A stretch of DNA of 64,000 bases from the NCBI GenBank assembly GCA_002256345.1, contig NKIY01000005.1:376485-440484 (forward strand), given 5' to 3'. Shown in pieces: positions 50,321-58,978 of the stretch (position 1 is its first letter; every line of letters begins with the position of its first letter). Under the pieces are notes generated by a model. It made no database searches. It was not told the DNA's origin and worked only from the letters and a program-made list of their open reading frames with translations. The position numbers and the translations under genes are program-made. The DNA is from Bradyrhizobiaceae bacterium PARB1. Its GTDB lineage: Bacteria > Pseudomonadota > Alphaproteobacteria > Rhizobiales > Xanthobacteraceae.

Positions 50321-53300
50321 CTATCGCCTCATCTCGATCTTACGCACCACCGGAATCGCCGGCAGCGAGCCGGTGGGAGCCATATCTGCGACGCCGGGCA
50401 CAGTCGCCTTCGCGCTACTCTCCGGGAAGCGCTGCTTCATCTCACGCAAGAAACCGTCGAGCGTATCGACCGAGGCTGCCATTTTGGCAATGGCCGCAAA
50501 TTCCGAACTGTTGCCGGTGGCTGGCTTGCTCGCAGTCTCGAACGCGATCTTGTCGGCGCCGGAATTCATCAGCGGCGCAAACTTCTCGCGGAAGCGCGCA
50601 AGGCCCAGCGCATCCTCGGCCAAGGCATAGCCGACCACCGCGCGGATGACGTCACTCTTCTCGCTTGCGGTGAGCGGCGTGAAGTCACGCCAGCGATCGC
50701 CGTAATAGAGTTCGATCTGCTCGGCGGCCTCACGCCAGCGCCGCGACGACCAGTAGATATCCGAACGCAGCCGGACCGCCTCGCGGCCGGCGACATTGGC
50801 GATAATGTCGAGAGCGAGATCGCGGCGGCCGATATCGCTCTGGGCGCGCGCCTCGAGCAGCAGGCGCTGCTGACGCAGTTCGCCGGAGAGATCGTTGATG
50901 CGCGTGGTGCGCATCGCTGCAATCGCACGGTCGGGTTTGCGCGCCATCAGATAGACGGTGGCGAGACGCGCCGCAACCTGCGAGCGCGCGGCGCCTTCGA
51001 GGCGATGATCGACCTGATACTGCAGAAGCTCCGCGGCCTGATCGAGCAGGTCTACCGCCACAAGACGATCGGCGAGCCGGCGGATCATCTCGTCGCCGCG
51101 ACGGCCGATCGGCGTCAGTTCGCGGAATTCATAGAACATCGCCAGCGCATCCACCGGCGGCAACTTGTCGCCTTTCGGCGAGAGATACACTTCGGAGAAC
51201 AGCGCCTGCGCCTCGTCCTGCACCTGGCGCGCAGCTTCGCTATTGGCCTGGCGCTCGGTCGCGGTGCGCGCGGCCATCAGCGAATCCTTGTAGCGACCGA
51301 CCTTGGCGTACATCTGCGACAGCAACTGGAGCGCACGAACTTCGACGCCATCGCCGCGCCAGGTCACTGCGAGCGTTTCGAGTTCGGCCAACGCATCCTC
51401 GTCGCTGATCTCATTGCGCTTCTGGCGCAGCACGACTTCCCGCAGCTTCGCCTCGGCCGCCGACGGACGATCGATCGAACCGGTGACCTCGGCATATTTC
51501 GACAGCGCATCCTTCTCGCGGCCGAGCGCCTCATCGAGCCACGCGCTGAGCAGCGTCGCCGAGGGCTTCATCTCCGTGGGAATGCCGACGACTTCGAGCT
51601 CGCTGCCGCGGGCCGATGCGCCAGCATAGTCCTTCACTTCCAGCGAAGCCCGCAGCGCCATCATCAACCCGATGCGCTGCAGATCGGGCGGCAGCGCCGC
51701 AAGCGTGAATTCCGAATTCTTGAAGCGCTCGCGCGCTTCCACCCATTTGCCCTGCTTGGCGAAAGCGAAGGCCTTCCACAATTCGGCATCGTAACCCGGG
51801 CCGAGCACAGGTTGGGCGATGTCCTTCAGCGTCTGTTCGGGGCGGCCGATCAGCGCGCTTGCCACCGCATGAATGACTAGCGCAGCCGCACTCTCCTCAC
51901 CCACCTTCATGTCGGAAATCGCGAGATCGGCAACACCCTTGGCTTCGTGATACATGCCACGCGCCATATAGAACTTGGCGAGATCCATGCGCGCATTGGC
52001 GACAGATCCGGTGTCGGCCATGGCTGCCGCGTCGATCAGCTTGTCGTAGCGCTGATTGAACGGACCTTCCTGATCGATCCGCCACTGCCCGACATCGAAG
52101 ATCGGTCGCGCGACCGTTGAGGCGCGCTGCGGAGCGGCATCCGCGGGTGACAGCGTGAGACCACCCGAACGGGTGAGCGTCACCTTGTCGGTAGCCGCAT
52201 CGACGGATACCTCGTCGGAATTAGTCTGCACGACGACGCCGTGGATCGTCTCCAGCAGCGAGAACTCGACGAAGTCCTGACGACGGACAAAACCGCGCGC
52301 CGGCGGGAGAGCCGTAATGACGGTGAGCTGATCACCTGCATCGGGATCGGTGATACGATGCTTCAGACCCGGCCTTGCGAGCGGCACCTGCACGCTGGCT
52401 TTGGAAGGATCGACGATGTTACGAACCGCGGACAATGGCTGCGACTGCGTCTGGCGCGTATCCGCCAACATCAGTGTCCATGCCTGCCCGCTACCGTTCG
52501 CGTCTTCGGTCGACAGCGAGGCGAGTTGCGGACGGTTGAGACGGATGCGCACCGCCTGCCCCTTGTCGAGCTTGATTGCCTCCGCATCGCCGACCACCGC
52601 ACCGCTGTCGCGGCGGATCGCGGCGACATCGATGGGCTTCGCCGAGTCCGTCACCAGCCACAGCATGTCGCCGCGGCGGAACAGCGCCACTGGCGTCGGC
52701 GCCGGGAACGCAAAATTCATGCGCAGGCCTTCGCTGCTGCGCTTGATCTCGACGGGAACGCCCGCGGCCTCGGCAGGCATTGCAGCCAATGATGGAGCAG
52801 TGGCAGGGACAGCGGCCGGAAGCGCCTCTTTCGCAGGTGCCGGAGCGGCCACAGGAGCCTGAGCAGCCGCTGACGGCGCCTCAACGACTTTCACCGGCTC
52901 AGGCTTCGGCGCTTCGGGCTTCGGCACGTCGACCTTCGGCGTTTCAACCGTTGCCACGGGCGCAACGACAGGCGCCTCGTTCTTCTTTTCCAGCGCAACT
53001 TCGCGCGCGATGGATTCGGAAGTCGGCGGCTTGATCTCGCTGGATTTCTGCGCAGGCGCAGCTTCGATCGGTTTCGATTCCGCGGGCCTACTCTCCACCG
53101 GCGGTGTCGGCAGTTGCACAAGCGGTGACGGCTTGTCCGGTTGCTGGAAACCGATATCGACGAAGTAGTTCTTGTCGTCGCGGAACGATTTCACATCGAC
53201 GTCGCCGATCAACGCGATCTCGACCGCCGTGCGATTACCATCCATGGCCTGACCGATGGAGGCGACGTTGGGCGGCGCGGACAGTTTGGCGTCAGCGAGG

Positions 53301-53977
53301 TCGAAGACGAGCCCGGCATTGAAGGTCAATGTCAGCCGCTTGTCCTCAAGCAGCGACGAAACGCCGACATTGGGCGGCGTCTCGAAAGCGAAACGCACGA
53401 AGGTTGGCTGCACGGAAGCGCGGACGCGGATCGGAGGCTTCTTCTGGCTGTCCGCCAGAGCACGCTGCTGTCGCAGCGCGCGCTCTGCTGCGCGGGCGCG
53501 GTCGGACAATTCCTTGACCACGTCCTGCGGCAATCCGGGCGGCGCGCCCTTCCAGCCGTCGGGCAGGAGGTCGATGAAGATACGTTCGCCTGCGGTCATC
53601 GAATTGACCGTTACGCGGCGCGACAAAGCGAGGCGGACTGCCGTGCCGTCCGGGTCGCGGCGTGCCGACCCCACATAATCGGGTGCGGCGTCAGCAAGAA
53701 TTTCGACGGGGACGTCGACCGGGCGCTTGAAGCGGACGATGAGGACGGAGCCGGCCTGGCTCACCTCGGACTCAACATCCTCGGCCAGCTTGAGCGTAAT
53801 GCGCGCGTAGCCGCCTGAAGTGGAAAGAGCAGCCGTCCCCTTCACGCTCTGAGCGAAGGCGGACAGCGAAAAACCGGTCGAAAGCGAGAGCACCACAGCG
53901 AGACCAGCGCAACGCGACGCCGCCCACGTCCATGCGCGGGGGCGCGTCCAACATGCTGCGGCAGGCTTGCGCGGCAT
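50321..53977 (-). CDS. Large secreted repeat protein in the flagellar cluster (1218 aa)
   Basis: 1218 aa with a signal peptide (about 1-42, SLSTGFSLSAFAQ). Two repeated beta-type domains of unrecognised family occupy about 45-270 (ARITLKLAEDVESEVSQAGSVLIVRFKRPVDV; RASVQPTFVRFAFETPPNVGVSSL). A Pro/Ala/Lys/Glu-rich linker covers about 270-410, another such domain follows near 415-460, and the C-terminal half from about 640 consists of helical repeats like TPR (AKFYMARGMYHEAKGVADLAI, RIGLMMALRASLEVKDYAGAS, ALQLLSQMYAKVGRYKDSLMAA, ARLATVYLMARKPDRAIAAM). Position after motE suggests a flagellar or motor-related periplasmic scaffold. Function is not known to me. Confidence 0.85.
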   Translation of the reverse strand: MPRKPAAACWTRPRAWTWAASRCAGLAVVLSLSTGFSLSAFAQSVKGTAALSTSGGYARITLKLAEDVESEVSQAGSVLIVRFKRPVDVPVEILADAAPDYVGSARRDPDGTAVRLALSRRVTVNSMTAGERIFIDLLPDGWKGAPPGLPQDVVKELSDRARAAERALRQQRALADSQKKPPIRVRASVQPTFVRFAFETPPNVGVSSLLEDKRLTLTFNAGLVFDLADAKLSAPPNVASIGQAMDGNRTAVEIALIGDVDVKSFRDDKNYFVDIGFQQPDKPSPLVQLPTPPVESRPAESKPIEAAPAQKSSEIKPPTSESIAREVALEKKNEAPVVAPVATVETPKVDVPKPEAPKPEPVKVVEAPSAAAQAPVAAPAPAKEALPAAVPATAPSLAAMPAEAAGVPVEIKRSSEGLRMNFAFPAPTPVALFRRGDMLWLVTDSAKPIDVAAIRRDSGAVVGDAEAIKLDKGQAVRIRLNRPQLASLSTEDANGSGQAWTLMLADTRQTQSQPLSAVRNIVDPSKASVQVPLARPGLKHRITDPDAGDQLTVITALPPARGFVRRQDFVEFSLLETIHGVVVQTNSDEVSVDAATDKVTLTRSGGLTLSPADAAPQRASTVARPIFDVGQWRIDQEGPFNQRYDKLIDAAAMADTGSVANARMDLAKFYMARGMYHEAKGVADLAISDMKVGEESAAALVIHAVASALIGRPEQTLKDIAQPVLGPGYDAELWKAFAFAKQGKWVEARERFKNSEFTLAALPPDLQRIGLMMALRASLEVKDYAGASARGSELEVVGIPTEMKPSATLLSAWLDEALGREKDALSKYAEVTGSIDRPSAAEAKLREVVLRQKRNEISDEDALAELETLAVTWRGDGVEVRALQLLSQMYAKVGRYKDSLMAARTATERQANSEAARQVQDEAQALFSEVYLSPKGDKLPPVDALAMFYEFRELTPIGRRGDEMIRRLADRLVAVDLLDQAAELLQYQVDHRLEGAARSQVAARLATVYLMARKPDRAIAAMRTTRINDLSGELRQQRLLLEARAQSDIGRRDLALDIIANVAGREAVRLRSDIYWSSRRWREAAEQIELYYGDRWRDFTPLTASEKSDVIRAVVGYALAEDALGLARFREKFAPLMNSGADKIAFETASKPATGNSSEFAAIAKMAASVDTLDGFLREMKQRFPESSAKATVPGVADMAPTGSLPAIPVVRKIEMRR

Positions 53978-54008
53978 TTTCGGGGTGTCTCTCAGCCCAG
54001 GCTACGAA

Positions 54009-54024
54009 GAACGATCATTCGTTC
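54009..54024. promoter_or_regulatory. Small palindrome in the motE to large-protein spacer
   Basis: GAACGA-TCAT-TCGTTC in the 99-bp gap before the 1218-aa gene. No other support. Confidence 0.3.
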
Positions 54025-54076
54025 GATCAGCGCCAAATCTAGAAGCGGCCCTCTAAGGAGTTGTTAATGATTTTCT

Positions 54077-54838
54077 TTAATTCCGCACCGGCCGGCCCTC
54101 GATCTTCGGCAATTCCGCCGTCGAGGCCGCACGCTCGCCGCCCTGGGCACGCCGCGCCAGCTCGACGGTGAGGCGTTCCGCCGCCTCGGGCTGCATCAGG
54201 CTGAGAATATCCGACATCTTTCGCGGAGCGATCTGCGAGGCGATCTCGAACAGTACGGGCATTTCGAGCCGGTCGAAGATCTTCGCGGCATCCTTTGGCT
54301 TCATGCTTTCATACATCGTCACGATGCCCTTGAAGCGTGCAGCGTCGGCTTCGCTCTTCTGCTCCGTGGCCGATTTGATGCCGGCCTCGACGCCCTTCAT
54401 CTCATCGACCTTGGTCTCGATGCGCTTCTCGGCCGCCTTCAGGAGACTTTCGCGGATTTCGAGCTCGCGCGCCCGTGCGTCGAGCTCCTGGCGGCGCGCC
54501 TGCAGCCGCTCGAGGATGGCCCGTTCGGAGTCCGAGATCTTTGGCGCCTGCTCTACCGGCGGCGTGTTAGTGACTGCGATCGCATCGGGAGCGGCAACCT
54601 TCGGCTTCGCCGGCTCATCCTTCTTTGCAGCAACCGAGCCGGTGATGTCGGGATCGATCGGCTTGGCGCCGCCGGGGAAATTGAACATGTCCTGCGCCCA
54701 GGACTGCTTCGTCGGCTGCGGCTGATATTCGAACACATAGCCGCCGTCGATCACGAGGCCGGCGATCTTGAGAATCGCCAGACCGAGCACCGCAACCAGG
54801 ACGACAGGCAGGATACGAATATCGCGGAACGCCTTCAT
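54077..54838 (-). CDS. motE: MotE-like flagellar protein
   Basis: 253 aa. A single N-terminal helix (ILPVVLVAVLGLAILKIAGLVI) anchors a periplasmic part with a linker, a coiled coil (about 100-160; ERAILERLQARRQELDARARELEIRESLL) and a C-terminal MgtE_N-like domain (YESMKPKDAAKIFDRLEMPVLFEIASQIAPRKMSDILSLMQPEAAERLTVELA). In rhizobia MotE is a chaperone for MotC. The start overlaps the stop of the DUF6468 gene (ATGA). Confidence 0.88.
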   Translation of the reverse strand: MKAFRDIRILPVVLVAVLGLAILKIAGLVIDGGYVFEYQPQPTKQSWAQDMFNFPGGAKPIDPDITGSVAAKKDEPAKPKVAAPDAIAVTNTPPVEQAPKISDSERAILERLQARRQELDARARELEIRESLLKAAEKRIETKVDEMKGVEAGIKSATEQKSEADAARFKGIVTMYESMKPKDAAKIFDRLEMPVLFEIASQIAPRKMSDILSLMQPEAAERLTVELARRAQGGERAASTAELPKIEGRPVRN

Positions 54839-55302
54839 GCAGCGATGCCGTCAGGCCTCCGTCGCTCTGCGAAAGCCTGCGCCGCCGCCGCGTTGGCGCG
54901 GGCTGCGGAAACACGGCCGGCTGGCGCAGAGGCGGTTGTCGGCGCTTCCTCGGGCTCGGCCTGCGCCGCGAGCGGACGCGCCGCGATAGCGATCTTCGAC
55001 AGCCGGCGCACCACGTGATCGCCTTCGGCGAGCTGAGCCTTGAGCTGGTCGGCAAGCGCCGTCGCAGCATTGATCTGCGCACCCAGATTCTCGTTGACGT
55101 CGCGCACCGTGTGCTTGAGCCCGCCAATGGCGCGCTCGGCGATTTCGGTCACGGTGATCAGCTCACCGATGGTGGCCTTCAACGATTGTTCGTCCGCCTT
55201 CAGCTTCTTGAGGCGCTTATTGAGCAGCATGCAATAGCCAATGGTCAGAACGAGCAACACGGCGACCAGGCCTTCTATCACGATTCCCAGCGAATGGCTC
55301 AT
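54835..55302 (-). CDS. DUF6468 flagellar-cluster protein
   Basis: 155 aa with one N-terminal helix (LGIVIEGLVAVLLVLTIGYCMLL) and a cytoplasmic coiled-coil part (KRLKKLKADEQSLKATIGELITVTEIAERAIGGLKHTV ...). The C-terminal tail is Ala/Pro-rich. I recall this as DUF6468, found with fliM and fliL in alphaproteobacterial flagellar operons; the function is not established. It overlaps fliM (4 bp) and motE (4 bp). Confidence 0.8.
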   Translation of the reverse strand: MSHSLGIVIEGLVAVLLVLTIGYCMLLNKRLKKLKADEQSLKATIGELITVTEIAERAIGGLKHTVRDVNENLGAQINAATALADQLKAQLAEGDHVVRRLSKIAIAARPLAAQAEPEEAPTTASAPAGRVSAARANAAAAQAFAERRRPDGIAA

Positions 55303-56498
55303 TGTGCCTCCATCATCTTGGTTTGTTCGTCCGCCTTCTCAAACATCGCGAGGGTGGTGTGTGGCTTGCGTAGATGTTTTGTCACACGGATCGCGACGCG
55401 GTCGCCGACCCGGCCCATCCGCCCTTCCGTCAGGGTCACGGCGCCGCAGCGAACCGCGACAAGCGCATCGGCCCGCATCTCCAGCGGCAGCGTGTCGCCA
55501 ACCTTGAGCGTCATCAGCTGCTTCAGCGGCAGATTGGCCTCGTAGAGAACGGCATCCACGGCGATCTCAGCCTGAGCCAGTTCAGTGGCCAGATGGCTTT
55601 CCCAGATCGGATCGCGGCCGAACTTTTCGCCCATGAACATCTGCATGAGCGTGGCGCGGATGGGCTCGATGGTCGCATAAGGCAGCAGCAGCTCGATATT
55701 GCCGCCGCGATCTTCCATATCGACATGCAGACGAACGAGAATGGCCGCGTTGGCCGGCCGCGTGATGGTCGCGAAGCGCGGATTGGTCTCGAGGCGATCG
55801 ATATTGAATGACACCGGCGACAGCGGCCGGAATGCCTGTTCGGCGTCAGCCAGCACGACCTCGATCAGGCGCTTGACGAGATTCGTCTCAATGGTCGTAT
55901 AGGGGCGCCCCTCGATGCGCAGCGAGGCCTGGCCGCGACGGCCGCCGAGCAGCACATCGATCATCGAATAGATCAGGCTGGAATCGACGGTGGCGAGACC
56001 GAAATTCTCCCACTCCTCGGCCTTGAATACACAAAGCACCGCAGGCAGCGGGATCGAATTCATGTAGTCGCCGAAGCGGACCGAGGTGATGCGGTCGAGC
56101 GAGACCTCGACGTTGTCGGAGGTGAAGTTGCGCAGGCTCGTGGTCATGAGCCGCACCAGGCGGTCGAACACGATTTCGAGCATCGGCAGACGCTCGTAGG
56201 ACACCATCGAGGAATCGATGATGGCGCGAATGCCGGAATTTTCGTCGAGATTGATTTCGCCGACGCTGAAGCCGAGCAGATTATCGATCTCTTCCTGCGA
56301 CAGAACGCGCTCGCCGCCGTTCTTGCTGCCGCCGAGATCGCGGCCGCCATCTTCCACCATGGCGGCCCATTGCTCGGCCATGGTGCCGGTGAGTTCGTTC
56401 TCTGCAGCAGCTTTTGCGGCCTCGACGGGGTCCTCTGAATCCAGAGACGCTTCCCATTCGGCGGCAATTGCGTCCTGATCGACCTGCTCGGTAGACAT
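55299..56498 (-). CDS. fliM: Flagellar motor switch protein FliM
   Basis: 399 aa. The N-terminus is acidic and longer than usual (LSQEEIDNLLGF near residue 66 is the conserved EIDALL-type CheY-binding motif, so about 65 residues precede it). The middle domain has RLPMLEIVFDRLVRLMTTSLRNFTSDNVEV, FSMIDVLLGG-like (YSMIDVLLGGRRG) and the C-terminal SpoA domain VGDTLPLEMRADALVAVRCGAVTLTEGRMG. Rotor C-ring component. fliL ends 33 bp upstream. Confidence 0.96.
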   Translation of the reverse strand: MSTEQVDQDAIAAEWEASLDSEDPVEAAKAAAENELTGTMAEQWAAMVEDGGRDLGGSKNGGERVLSQEEIDNLLGFSVGEINLDENSGIRAIIDSSMVSYERLPMLEIVFDRLVRLMTTSLRNFTSDNVEVSLDRITSVRFGDYMNSIPLPAVLCVFKAEEWENFGLATVDSSLIYSMIDVLLGGRRGQASLRIEGRPYTTIETNLVKRLIEVVLADAEQAFRPLSPVSFNIDRLETNPRFATITRPANAAILVRLHVDMEDRGGNIELLLPYATIEPIRATLMQMFMGEKFGRDPIWESHLATELAQAEIAVDAVLYEANLPLKQLMTLKVGDTLPLEMRADALVAVRCGAVTLTEGRMGRVGDRVAIRVTKHLRKPHTTLAMFEKADEQTKMMEAQ

Positions 56499-56531
56499 CG
56501 TTCTAGACCCAGACTCTCACTTCAAGATCGC

Positions 56532-57032
56532 TCACTGAATGAGGATTTCCTTGAATAGCACCGCGTTGACGTGATTCGGCGCGATCGCCGCATTGACACG
56601 GCGCGTCAGCTCTTCCTTCAACCGGAACATGCCGATCGACCCGTTGAGATCGGACGAGCGCAGCTCACGCAGATAGACCTGGGCCATATCGGTGATGCGA
56701 GGCATCGCCGGAGTGATGAGCGCCACCTGCGGCGCATCCTTCACTTCCAGCACCAGCTTGGCCTTCAGGTATTGCACGCGCTCGCCGGGCTGACCGGCGA
56801 GGTTGACCATGATCTCCGGCACCTCGACGAAGGACAGCGGCTTGACCGCCGGGGGCGCCTCCGCGTGCTCGTCCTTCTTCTTGCCCTTGGCCAGGAAGAA
56901 GTAACCGCCACCGCCACCAACGAGCGCCAGCGCCACCACACCAATGATGATCAGCTTGAGCTTGCTCTTCTTGGGAGCTGCGGCCTCGTCCCCGCCGGGG
57001 GCGCCGCCTTCTGAATTTTCCGTATCCGCCAT
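56532..57032 (-). CDS. fliL: Flagellar basal body-associated protein FliL
   Basis: 166 aa from MADTENSEG (57032); a longer frame to 57149 is unsupported. One membrane helix (LKLIIIGVVALALVGGGGGYFFL), then a periplasmic domain (FVEVPEIMVNLAG, RVQYLKAKLVLEV, RITDMAQVYLRELRSSDLNGSIGMFRLKEELTRRVN, NAVLFKEILIQ) similar to stomatin-type FliL. It supports the motor stators. First gene of fliL-fliM-DUF6468-motE. A CtrA-like box lies 121-135 bp upstream. Confidence 0.93.
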   Translation of the reverse strand: MADTENSEGGAPGGDEAAAPKKSKLKLIIIGVVALALVGGGGGYFFLAKGKKKDEHAEAPPAVKPLSFVEVPEIMVNLAGQPGERVQYLKAKLVLEVKDAPQVALITPAMPRITDMAQVYLRELRSSDLNGSIGMFRLKEELTRRVNAAIAPNHVNAVLFKEILIQ

Positions 57033-57152
57033 CGCCTTGCCCGTTCCGGGAATTGGGATGGGCTCGATGCTGCGAAGCAGGCCCTGAAGACGCGATACAA
57101 AATGCCGCCAGCGCCCAAGGCCCTGTCTGATCCGGACGCTAGGTCGCAATGG

Positions 57153-57167
57153 TTAATGGAATCTTTA
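57153..57167. promoter_or_regulatory. CtrA-like box between fliL and flgF
   Basis: TTAATGGAATCTTTA fits TTAA-N7-TTAA with one change in the second half. It lies in the 369-bp divergent spacer, nearer fliL. Confidence 0.5.
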
Positions 57168-57283
57168 TTTTCGGGGACCACTAGGAAAATTCTGCCGGCA
57201 ATTATGGTCAACAAGACCTTTCTGCCGCCCTCCCCAGCCGCCGAAAATATCACAAGCCATTGAAATTAAAAGGCTTATCAAGT

Positions 57284-57299
57284 TGGCACGAGTTTCGCT
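57284..57299 (+). promoter_or_regulatory. Sigma-54 promoter of the flgF operon
   Basis: TGGCACGAGTTTCGCT: GG and GC with the exact 10-bp spacing. It differs from the consensus (TGGCACG-N4-TTGCT) at one base. Start of transcription would be about 57311, 90 nt before flgF. Confidence 0.7.
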
Positions 57300-57318
57300 G
57301 ATCCTTTGGCGTGAACCA

Positions 57319-57372
57319 CGGCTTGGGAGAGCTTGAGTGGTTCGCATGATCCACGGACCGGCTTGGGAGAGC
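57319..57372 (+). repeat. Two 14-bp direct repeats in the flgF leader
   Basis: CGGCTTGGGAGAGC occurs at 57319-57332 and 57359-57372, exactly 40 bp apart, downstream of the sigma-54 promoter. The second is 29 bp before flgF. Confidence 0.7.
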
Positions 57373-57401
57373 CGCCCGTCGGAACGAAGGGGAGATTACC
57401 G

Positions 57402-58166
57402 ATGGAGAACATGTTTCTCGTCGGATTGTCGCGGCAGATGACGCTTCGTCGGCAGATGGACGTCGTCGCGAACAACATCGCGAATATCAACACCACCGGC
57501 TTCAAGGCCGAGCGGACGTTGTTTCAGGAATATCTGAGCCCCACGGCCCATGAAGACAACTTCACCGGCCGGGATCGTCGGGTATCCTTCGTGCAGGACC
57601 GCGCGACTATGCACGACTTTGCCGGCGGCCCGGTCGAGCCGACCAAGAATCCGCTCGACGTGGCCATCGACGGCAATGCCTTTCTTGAAGTTCAGACCCC
57701 GGCAGGGACCCGCTACACCCGCGACGGCAGCCTGCAGATCAACAATCAGGGTCAATTGGTGACGTCGAGCGGTTTCCCCGTGCTCGGCAATAACGGCCCG
57801 ATCGTGTTCCAGCAGACCGACCACGACATCAACATCTCCCAGGACGGCACAGTCACCGTACTCGAAGGCACCAACCGCATCGACAGCGTGCGCAGCAAGA
57901 TCCGCATGGTCCAGTTCGCCTCGCCGCAGCAGTTGGTGAAGGAAGGCTCGAACCTCTATTCGGCCGGCCCCGGCGCCAATCCGCAGCCGTCGCTGACCGC
58001 AAAGCTCAACCAGGGCTTCATCGAGCGCTCCAACATCTCCTCGGTCACCGAGATGACGCGAATGATCGAAGTGACCCGTGCCTATACCGAACTGTCGAAC
58101 ATGCTGCAGTCGCAGGGCGACTCGCGGCGCACGGCCATCGAAAAACTCGCCGACGTTCCGGCTTAA
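57402..58166 (+). CDS. flgF: Flagellar basal-body rod protein FlgF
   Basis: 254 aa from MENMFLVGLSRQ (57402); GGGAG precedes it. Rod-protein motifs: MDVVANNIANINTTGFKAERT at the N-terminus, GNAFLEVQTPAGTRYTRDGSL in the middle, and the C-terminal EMTRMIEVTRAYTELSNMLQ. First gene of flgF-flgG-flgA-flgH. Confidence 0.96.
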   Translation: MENMFLVGLSRQMTLRRQMDVVANNIANINTTGFKAERTLFQEYLSPTAHEDNFTGRDRRVSFVQDRATMHDFAGGPVEPTKNPLDVAIDGNAFLEVQTPAGTRYTRDGSLQINNQGQLVTSSGFPVLGNNGPIVFQQTDHDINISQDGTVTVLEGTNRIDSVRSKIRMVQFASPQQLVKEGSNLYSAGPGANPQPSLTAKLNQGFIERSNISSVTEMTRMIEVTRAYTELSNMLQSQGDSRRTAIEKLADVPA

Positions 58167-58178
58167 GGACACAGACCC

Positions 58179-58967
58179 ATGCGCGCACTCTACACCGCAG
58201 CGACCGGGATGGCGGCCCAGGAACTCAACGTCCAGGTCATCTCGAACAATATCGCGAACATGCGCACGACCGGCTACAAGAAGCAGCGGGCCGCGTTTCA
58301 GGATCTCATCTACGACCACGTGCGCCGCGTCGGCGCGCAGGCCTCCGATCAGGGCACCATGATCCCCGTCGGTGTGGATATCGGCGGCGGCGTGAAGACC
58401 GTCGGCACCCCGCGCCTGATGGGCCAGGGCACGTTGTCGGCCACCGGCAACGATCTCGACGTCGCGATCCGCGGCGAAGGCTTCTTCAAGATCCAGATGA
58501 CCGACGGCACCTTCACCTATACGCGTGACGGTTCGTTCTCGACGGACAGCCAGGGCCGCATCGTCAATGCGCAGGGCAACCTGCTGCAGCCGACCATCAC
58601 CATTCCGACCGCCGCCTCGCAACTCACGATCAATGCCGCCGGTCAGGTCTCGGTAATCGTGCCGGGCACCACGACGCCGACCATCCTTGGCACCATCGGC
58701 CTCACCCGCTTCATCAACAAGGCCGGCCTCAATCCGATTGGCGACAACCTGTTCACGGAGACCCCGGCCTCCGGTCCGCCGCAGGACGGCACCGCCAATC
58801 TCGACGGTTTCGGCGACATGCAGCAGCGCAATCTCGAGCAGGCGAATGTCGAAGTCGTCACTGAAATCTCCGACCTGATCGCCGCGCAGCGCGCCTATGA
58901 GATGAACGCCAAGGTGATAAGCGCCGCCGACCAGATGCTGCAGTCCACATCCGGCATGTTCCGCTGA
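58179..58967 (+). CDS. flgG: Flagellar basal-body rod protein FlgG
   Basis: 262 aa, distal rod. MRALYTAATGMAAQELNVQV, NNIANMRTTGYKKQRAAFQDL and GEGFFKIQMTDGTFTYTRDGSF are typical, and the C-terminus QANVEVVTEISDLIAAQRAYEMNAKVISAADQMLQ is canonical. 12 bp after flgF. Confidence 0.97.
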   Translation: MRALYTAATGMAAQELNVQVISNNIANMRTTGYKKQRAAFQDLIYDHVRRVGAQASDQGTMIPVGVDIGGGVKTVGTPRLMGQGTLSATGNDLDVAIRGEGFFKIQMTDGTFTYTRDGSFSTDSQGRIVNAQGNLLQPTITIPTAASQLTINAAGQVSVIVPGTTTPTILGTIGLTRFINKAGLNPIGDNLFTETPASGPPQDGTANLDGFGDMQQRNLEQANVEVVTEISDLIAAQRAYEMNAKVISAADQMLQSTSGMFR

Positions 58968-58978
58968 GGAGGATGATC

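Larger units (their letters stand above)
57168..57401. promoter_or_regulatory. fliL-flgF divergent control region
   Basis: No gene. Holds TTCTGCCG at 57190 and 57220 (30 bp apart; the first continues GCAATTATGG), the sigma-54-like promoter at 57284-57299, and two copies of CGGCTTGGGAGAGC at 57319 and 57359 in the expected flgF leader. Confidence 0.6.

Noticed and set aside
54066-54083. A CtrA box near the motE 3' end (TTAATGATTTTCTTTAA)
   Set aside because: The half-sites are 9 bp apart, not 7, and the sequence runs into the motE coding end.
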